DNA from: UBA6814 sp040753075
GTDB taxonomy: Bacteria; Desulfobacterota; Desulfovibrionia; Desulfovibrionales; Desulfovibrionaceae
Length of the DNA: 11,367 bases
Direction of reading: 5' to 3'
NCBI GenBank assembly: GCA_040753075.1
Contig: JBFMHA010000088.1
Span: 1 to 11,367 of the forward strand
The notes under the pieces are model-generated. The model saw nothing but the letters and a program-made list of their open reading frames with translations. It was not told where the DNA came from and made no database searches. The translations under genes and the position numbers were made by a program. This document shows positions 7,692 through 11,367 of the stretch, piece after piece; position 1 is the stretch's first letter, and each line of letters starts with the position of its first letter.

Positions 7692-8831
7692 CTAGAAGAA
7701 CTTGCCGGTGCTGGGGTCGTAGTAGTTGACGAACTTGTCGCCCTTGACCACCTGGATGATGTAGTTGGAGCCGGAGTCGCCGTTGGCGTCGAACTTGATG
7801 CGCTTGGTCACGCCGGCCATGTCCATCTTCATCATCTCGGCGCGGATCTTCTCGGGATCCGTGGAGCCGGCCTTGGAGATGGCGGTCAGCATGGTCCAGG
7901 TCGCGTCGAAGGAGTAGAACGCGTACCCGCCGGGCTTGCCGCCCACCTTGTCGGTGTAGGCCTTGAGGAAGTCCTTGTACATCTCGGTGGTGTCGTCGAT
8001 GAACCCGAAGGTGAAGTACACGCCCTGGGCGGCGTCCTGGGCCTTCTCGATGAACTGCGGATGGTACACGGCGTCCTGGCTGAGGATCTGGGCCTTCACG
8101 CCGGCCTGGCGCAGCTGCTTGATGAAGGGGATGCCGGCGGCGGAGTTCTGCAGGCTCATGTAGAAGACGTCGGGGTTGGCGGCCTTGATCTTGGTCAGCA
8201 CCGCCGAGTAGTCCATGTCGCCCTCGTTGACGTGGTCGTGGGCCAGGACCTGGATGCCGGCCGCCTTGGCGGCCTCGGCCACGTACTCGGCCAGGTGCTG
8301 GGAGTAGGTGGTCTTGTCGTCGAGGATGAACACGGTTTTGGCCTTGAGGACCTTGGCCATGAAGTCGACGCCGGCCTTGGACTGGTGGGCGTCGATGCCG
8401 CACATGCGCCACATGTACTTGAGCCCGCGCAGGGTCACGTTGGGGTTGGTGGAGGCCGGCGTGATCATGGGGATGGGGCCCTCGTTCAGGACCTCGGAGG
8501 CGGGGATGGTGGCGCCCGAGCAGTAGGCGCCGTCCACGAAGGCCACGCCCTGGCTCAGCAGCTTGTTGGCGGCGGCCACGGCCTGGCGGGGGTCGCAGGC
8601 CGAGTCCTCGGACACCACTTCGATCTTGTCGAAGCCCTTGAGCAGGCCCTTCTTCTGGAAGACCTCCGCGGCGATGACGGCGCCGTTCATGATGTCGTTG
8701 CCGTCGGCCGCGTAGGGGCCGGTGATGGGCGACAGGGTTCCGATCTTCAGGGTCTTGGCCACGGCCGTGCCGGAAACCAGGAGCACGCACAGCGCCGACA
8801 GAACCAGGGCCTTGGTGATGATCCTCTTCAT
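7692..8831 (-). CDS. livJ: Periplasmic branched-chain amino acid-binding protein LivJ-like
   Basis: This is the substrate-binding protein of the Liv system, a periplasmic two-lobed receptor. The 379-residue precursor has a signal peptide (KR at 2-3, hydrophobic core 8-19, cleavage likely after AVA at 25). The family blocks GTLSPITGPYA, DSACDPRQAVAAANKLL, and CSGAT...ITPASTNP are present. C79 and C104 correspond to the disulfide pair of E. coli LivJ. The ATG at 8831 has a strong AAGGAGGAGG (8837-8846), well above the signal for the neighbouring genes, which suits the high level usually needed of a binding protein. It lies 34 nt after livG in the same operon. Homologues can also bind other amino acids, amides or urea, so the exact ligand is not certain. 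Confidence 0.92.
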   Translation of the reverse strand: MKRIITKALVLSALCVLLVSGTAVAKTLKIGTLSPITGPYAADGNDIMNGAVIAAEVFQKKGLLKGFDKIEVVSEDSACDPRQAVAAANKLLSQGVAFVDGAYCSGATIPASEVLNEGPIPMITPASTNPNVTLRGLKYMWRMCGIDAHQSKAGVDFMAKVLKAKTVFILDDKTTYSQHLAEYVAEAAKAAGIQVLAHDHVNEGDMDYSAVLTKIKAANPDVFYMSLQNSAAGIPFIKQLRQAGVKAQILSQDAVYHPQFIEKAQDAAQGVYFTFGFIDDTTEMYKDFLKAYTDKVGGKPGGYAFYSFDATWTMLTAISKAGSTDPEKIRAEMMKMDMAGVTKRIKFDANGDSGSNYIIQVVKGDKFVNYYDPSTGKFF

Positions 8832-8865
8832 GGGGTCCTCCTCCTTAAGGTGATGACGTCTGCGG

Positions 8866-9648
8866 CTAATTCTCAGCGGGTTGTCCCAAATACGCTTCGA
8901 TGACTCCGGGGTCCTTCTGCACCTCTTCAGGCGCGCCCTGGGCGATGAGCACCCCGTGGTCCAGAACCACGATGTGCGAGCACACGCCCATGACCACCTT
9001 CATGTCGTGCTCCACCATGAGCACGTTGACTCCGCGTTTGAGGATGCGCTCGATGTAGCCCATGAGGTCTTTGGATTCGGCCGGGTTCATGCCCGCTGCC
9101 GGCTCGTCGAGGAGGATGGTGCGGGGTTCCGAGGCCAGAGCCCGGGCGATCTCCAGCCGGCGTTGGCGCCCGTAGGGCATGCTGCTCGCCACCTCGCCCG
9201 CGTACTTGCCCAGGCCCATGAACTCCAGGGCCTCCAGGGCCGCGTCCCGGATGCGGGCCTCTTCCCGGCGCTGCCCCGGGGAGCGCAGCACCGCGCCCAG
9301 CACCCCGCTCCGGGTGCGGCAGTGGCGGGCCACCATCACGTTCTCCAGGGCGGTCATGTTCTGGAACAGCCGGATGTTCTGGAAGGTCCGGGCGATGCCC
9401 GAGGCCAGCACCTGGTGCGGACGCCGGCCGAGAATGCTCTGCCCGTCGTAGCTCACCTTGCCCCCGGAGGTTCGGTAGACCCCGGTGATCACGTTGAAAA
9501 CGGTGGTCTTCCCCGCGCCGTTGGGGCCGATGAGTCCGACGATGGAGCCGGGCTGCACCGTGAAACTCACGTCAGCCAGGGCCTGCAGGCCGCCGAACCG
9601 GACGCTTACCGAATCGAGGACGAGTGTGGACATAAGCAAAAAAGGCAT
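8866..9648 (-). CDS. livG: Branched-chain amino acid ABC transporter ATPase LivG
   Basis: LivG is the other cytoplasmic ATPase of the Liv importer. The 260-residue protein has Walker A GPNGAGKTT (41-49), Q-loop Q90 in ARTFQNIRLF, a signature region SMPYGRQRRLEIARAL (156-171), Walker B TILLDE (177-182) and switch His H214 (MVEHDMKVVM). The signature carries Pro where Ser or Ala is usual. The C-terminal end (GVIEAYLG) is typical of LivG. The ATG at 9648 has AGGAA seven bases upstream; a second Met at residue 6 has no ribosome binding site. It is first in the operon, upstream of livJ, whereas livG usually sits between livM and livF. Confidence 0.94.
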   Translation of the reverse strand: MPFLLMSTLVLDSVSVRFGGLQALADVSFTVQPGSIVGLIGPNGAGKTTVFNVITGVYRTSGGKVSYDGQSILGRRPHQVLASGIARTFQNIRLFQNMTALENVMVARHCRTRSGVLGAVLRSPGQRREEARIRDAALEALEFMGLGKYAGEVASSMPYGRQRRLEIARALASEPRTILLDEPAAGMNPAESKDLMGYIERILKRGVNVLMVEHDMKVVMGVCSHIVVLDHGVLIAQGAPEEVQKDPGVIEAYLGQPAEN

Positions 9649-9667
9649 AGTGGATTCCTGCGCCTAA

Positions 9668-9690
9668 ATCAAGCCCGCTTTTGCTTTGAT
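9668..9690. repeat. Imperfect inverted repeat upstream of livG
   Basis: ATCAAGC (9668-9674) and GCTTTGAT (9683-9690) are complementary apart from one bulged T and are separated by 8 nt. They lie 20 nt upstream of the livG start codon, between it and the small upstream ORF. It could be an operator or a weak leader hairpin. The pattern is short, so it may be chance. Confidence 0.3.
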
Positions 9691-9699
9691 GACGCGCCG

Positions 9700-9852
9700 T
9701 TAGCCGCGCTTGGCCGGGCCATTCCGCCTGGGCTTGCGGACCGTTCTGTCCTGGAGAACACGTCGTATTTCCAGGGAATAGCACTTCAGGGGAGTCGTAA
9801 CTGGGAAGATCACCGAGGAAAAGAGGAGCTCCGCAAGGCCGCGGCGCGTCAT
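9700..9852 (-). CDS. Possible 50-codon ORF upstream of livG
   Basis: A 50-codon ORF (MTRRGLAELLFSSVIFPV...) starts at an ATG with a perfect Shine-Dalgarno sequence GAGGAGGT (9859-9866) at 6-nt spacing and ends in TAA 51 nt before livG. The N-terminal half is mildly hydrophobic and the C-terminal third is strongly basic (VRKPRRNGPAKRG). About 24% of residues are Leu, Ile or Val, no more than in ordinary proteins, so a ribosome-stalling attenuator reading branched-chain codons is not supported. Third-position GC (about 73%) is lower than in the neighbouring genes and rare codons (ATA, CGA, AGA) occur, which argues against a long-established gene. The product is not recognised. It could be a leader peptide that governs livG, a small basic protein or a chance ORF. 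Confidence 0.4.
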   Translation of the reverse strand: MTRRGLAELLFSSVIFPVTTPLKCYSLEIRRVLQDRTVRKPRRNGPAKRG

Positions 9853-9874
9853 GGGCGCACCTCCTCGTCGATGC

Positions 9875-9889
9875 TTTTTTTTCAAAAAA
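9875..9889. promoter_or_regulatory. AT tract in the divergent gap (T8-C-A6)
   Basis: Eight T followed by C and six A stand out in a stretch that is otherwise GC-rich. The tract lies between the start of the small ORF on - and the gene on +. No stem precedes it on either strand, so it is not a terminator. It may be an A-tract that bends DNA or an UP-type promoter element. The rest of the gap (9890-9973) holds a CCGGATCCGG palindrome at about 9904-9913 and no convincing promoter. Confidence 0.35.
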
Positions 9890-9973
9890 CATGCGCTCCC
9901 GATCCGGATCCGGTCCCTTTCCCGACGACCTTCCGTACCTTTTCCCGGAATGCCGCACATGGTATCGTGCGCC

Positions 9974-11245
9974 ATGCCACGCATCCGGATATCCCCTTTA
10001 CGCGCGGCAGGCTTCGCCGTGCTGGCGCTCCTCCCGGCCCTGGTCCTCCTGCTCGCGCCAGCCCCGGCGCGGGCCCTGTCGGCTTCGGCCGGCGGCGGCG
10101 AAGCGCCGGCAGTCCTGGACAGGCTCTTCAAGGATCTCGCCAAGGGCCTCCAGGCCTTTGCAATCCGGCTGGACGCGATCCCGCCCGCGGGGCCGCATCC
10201 CGGCCCGCGTTTCTTCGCACCCCTGACCACGGCCGACGGCAGGCGGGGCCAGGACCTCCTGGAATACGGCGGCATGGAGGGCAACCTGGTCATGCTCGAC
10301 GCCCTCCAGCACCTGGGCGTGCACGGGGTCGCCCTGTCCATCCCCTATCCCCTGCTTGCTCCCGGACAGCCCCGGGCCCAGGAGTACATGGAGTTCTACA
10401 GCCGCCTGGCCGCCGAGATCCGCAAGCGGAGCCTGGCCCTCTACGTCCACATGACTCCGGCCTTCCGCAGCCCGGCGTATGCCAGGCAGAAGGGCGACGC
10501 CCCCTTCGCGGCCCTGGATCGGCTGGCCCTGGCGGCCGGCGCCCAGGCCGAGGCAGTGCTCGCCGCCCTGCGGCCGGACATCCTGGGACTGATCAGCGAA
10601 CCCTCGGCCGCGGCCGAGGATGCCGGTATGCCGGAGCTTTCCACGACAGAGGGCCTGGGCCGATTCCTGGACAACGCGACCCGGCGACTGGCCCGCAACG
10701 GAACCCGGATCGCCGCGGGTCTGGGCTCCTGGGAAAGGCCCGAACTGGCCGCCGCGTTGGCGGCCTCCTCCGTGGTCGACATCCTGGACATCCATGTCTG
10801 CGCCGTGCGCAGCAGGAAGACCGACTTCCTGGCCCAGGCCGACGAGTACGCCCAGCTGGCCCGGCTTCTGGGCAAGCAGGCCGCCCTGGGCGAGGTCTGG
10901 CTCTCCAAGACCTCGTCCTTCGAGTTCGGCTCGCGCCGCTCGGGCCGTTCGCCCGACAGCCAGGAGGTCTTGCGCCGCGACATGTACGGCTTCTGGAGCC
11001 CCCTGGACATCGCCTTTCTCGACCTCATGGTCCGCCTGGCCCGGATCCGGGGCCTGGAGTTCGTCTGCCCTTCCCGGCCGCAGCACCTCTTCGCCTACCT
11101 GGAGTACCAGCCCGGCCTGGAGAAGACCGCCTTCCCCGCGCTTGCGCGCAAGGCCGACGCCGCGGCCTTCGCGGCCATGCGCCGCGACGACCTGAGCCGC
11201 ACCGGCGAAGCCTTCCGGCGGCTGATCCGGGACGGCAGGCCCTAG
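9974..11245 (+). CDS. Exported TIM-barrel protein, glycoside-hydrolase-like
   Basis: From the ATG at 9974 the protein has 423 residues and begins with a signal peptide: basic n-region (RIRISPLR), hydrophobic core (13-28) and likely cleavage after PARA at 34. The mature part has the alternating pattern of a TIM barrel. It includes SEP with E209 at the end of a strand and GEVW with E307, spaced like the acid/base and nucleophile of clan-A glycoside hydrolases; DIHV (H274) lies between them. E209 is in SEP rather than the usual NEP. It is not assigned to a numbered family. Starts at 9950 or 9959 are also possible and would only lengthen the n-region. No clear Shine-Dalgarno sequence marks any of the three. 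The protein is probably periplasmic or secreted and may act on a polysaccharide, but the substrate is unknown. It is divergent from the liv operon and followed by a hairpin cluster. Confidence 0.7.
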   Translation: MPRIRISPLRAAGFAVLALLPALVLLLAPAPARALSASAGGGEAPAVLDRLFKDLAKGLQAFAIRLDAIPPAGPHPGPRFFAPLTTADGRRGQDLLEYGGMEGNLVMLDALQHLGVHGVALSIPYPLLAPGQPRAQEYMEFYSRLAAEIRKRSLALYVHMTPAFRSPAYARQKGDAPFAALDRLALAAGAQAEAVLAALRPDILGLISEPSAAAEDAGMPELSTTEGLGRFLDNATRRLARNGTRIAAGLGSWERPELAAALAASSVVDILDIHVCAVRSRKTDFLAQADEYAQLARLLGKQAALGEVWLSKTSSFEFGSRRSGRSPDSQEVLRRDMYGFWSPLDIAFLDLMVRLARIRGLEFVCPSRPQHLFAYLEYQPGLEKTAFPALARKADAAAFAAMRRDDLSRTGEAFRRLIRDGRP

Positions 11246-11251
11246 GCGGGA

Positions 11252-11359
11252 GGCCGGGGGCGTCGTCCCCGCGCCCCCGGCCGGGGCGCCGCCCCGGACC
11301 CCGGCAAGGGAGGCTCCCCGCCTCCCTTGCATCCCACCGGCTGGGGCCATCGGCCCCAG
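11252..11359. repeat. Cluster of four perfect GC hairpins
   Basis: Four perfect stem-loops follow in series: 11252-11262 with 11272-11282 (11 bp, loop 9), 11281-11287 with 11291-11297 (7 bp, loop 3), 11304-11314 with 11320-11330 (11 bp, loop 5) and 11341-11348 with 11352-11359 (8 bp, loop 3). The second and fourth are each followed by a GACCCCG or similar motif. The first hairpin starts 7 nt after the stop of the preceding gene. There is no long U-run inside the window. The layout resembles an intergenic REP-like element that may also act as a bidirectional transcription end. Confidence 0.7.
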
Positions 11360-11367
11360 ACCCCGTT

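Noticed and set aside
7671..8903. Long open frame on + opposite livJ (about 410 codons)
   Set aside because: It mirrors livJ codon bias: high third-position GC removes stops on the other strand. Its Gly/Val/Leu/Asp/His-rich composition resembles no protein family.
9649..9852. Leu/Ile/Val attenuator for the liv operon
   Set aside because: The small ORF has no run of branched-chain codons, and no terminator/antiterminator pair with a U-run is visible before livG.
9700..10341. 213-codon frame on - covering the start of the exported-protein gene
   Set aside because: Only its last 50 codons have a ribosome binding site. The upstream part is antisense to a well-supported coding gene and has low-complexity composition.
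9998..11350. 450-codon frame on - opposite the exported TIM-barrel gene
   Set aside because: It is Gly/Gln/Arg-rich antisense sequence with no domain. The + frame has a signal peptide and barrel-like pattern.

Overview
The window is very GC-rich, with coding regions using mostly G or C at third codon positions. It reads as a chromosomal segment of a Gram-negative bacterium. A PglB-type oligosaccharyltransferase, a PilZ protein and a branched-chain amino acid (Liv) ABC operon, with GC-rich hairpin clusters between genes, fit the sulfate-reducing Desulfovibrio group best. That placement is an inference from gene content and style; no rRNA or other marker is present.

Left part (1-4061). The window opens inside the C-terminal part of a PglB/STT3-type oligosaccharyltransferase. 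A TIM-barrel sugar isomerase/epimerase-like gene follows, then a 65-codon helical protein of unknown role, all on +. Converging on them from the - strand are a PilZ protein (probable c-di-GMP receptor), an unrecognised 166-residue protein built from two copies of a beta-rich repeat of about 56 residues, and an unrecognised four-helix membrane protein.

Middle part (4116-9852, all - strand). A Phd/YefM-type antitoxin and a ParE/RelE-type toxin sit directly downstream of livF. The toxin reading frame appears shifted by one base after its first few codons, so it is probably inactive unless this is a sequencing error. The toxin is followed by the clearest intrinsic terminator in the window. Upstream lies a complete Liv transporter in the unusual order livG-livJ-livH-livM-livF: cytoplasmic ATPases LivG and LivF, permeases LivH and LivM, and periplasmic binding protein LivJ. 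A 13-bp hairpin separates livJ from livH. No terminator is visible between livF and the toxin-antitoxin pair, so the liv transcript may run through it. Upstream of livG is a 50-codon ORF with a perfect Shine-Dalgarno sequence.

Right part (9853-11367). Divergent from the liv operon is a gene for an exported TIM-barrel protein resembling a glycoside hydrolase. It is followed by four perfect GC hairpins packed into about 110 bp, which look like an intergenic repeat element.

No tRNA, rRNA, CRISPR array, transposase or phage gene was seen. The most notable points are the frameshifted toxin, the rearranged liv operon with its possible leader ORF, the tandem-repeat protein and the hairpin cluster. 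None of them amounts to a clearly new system from sequence alone.
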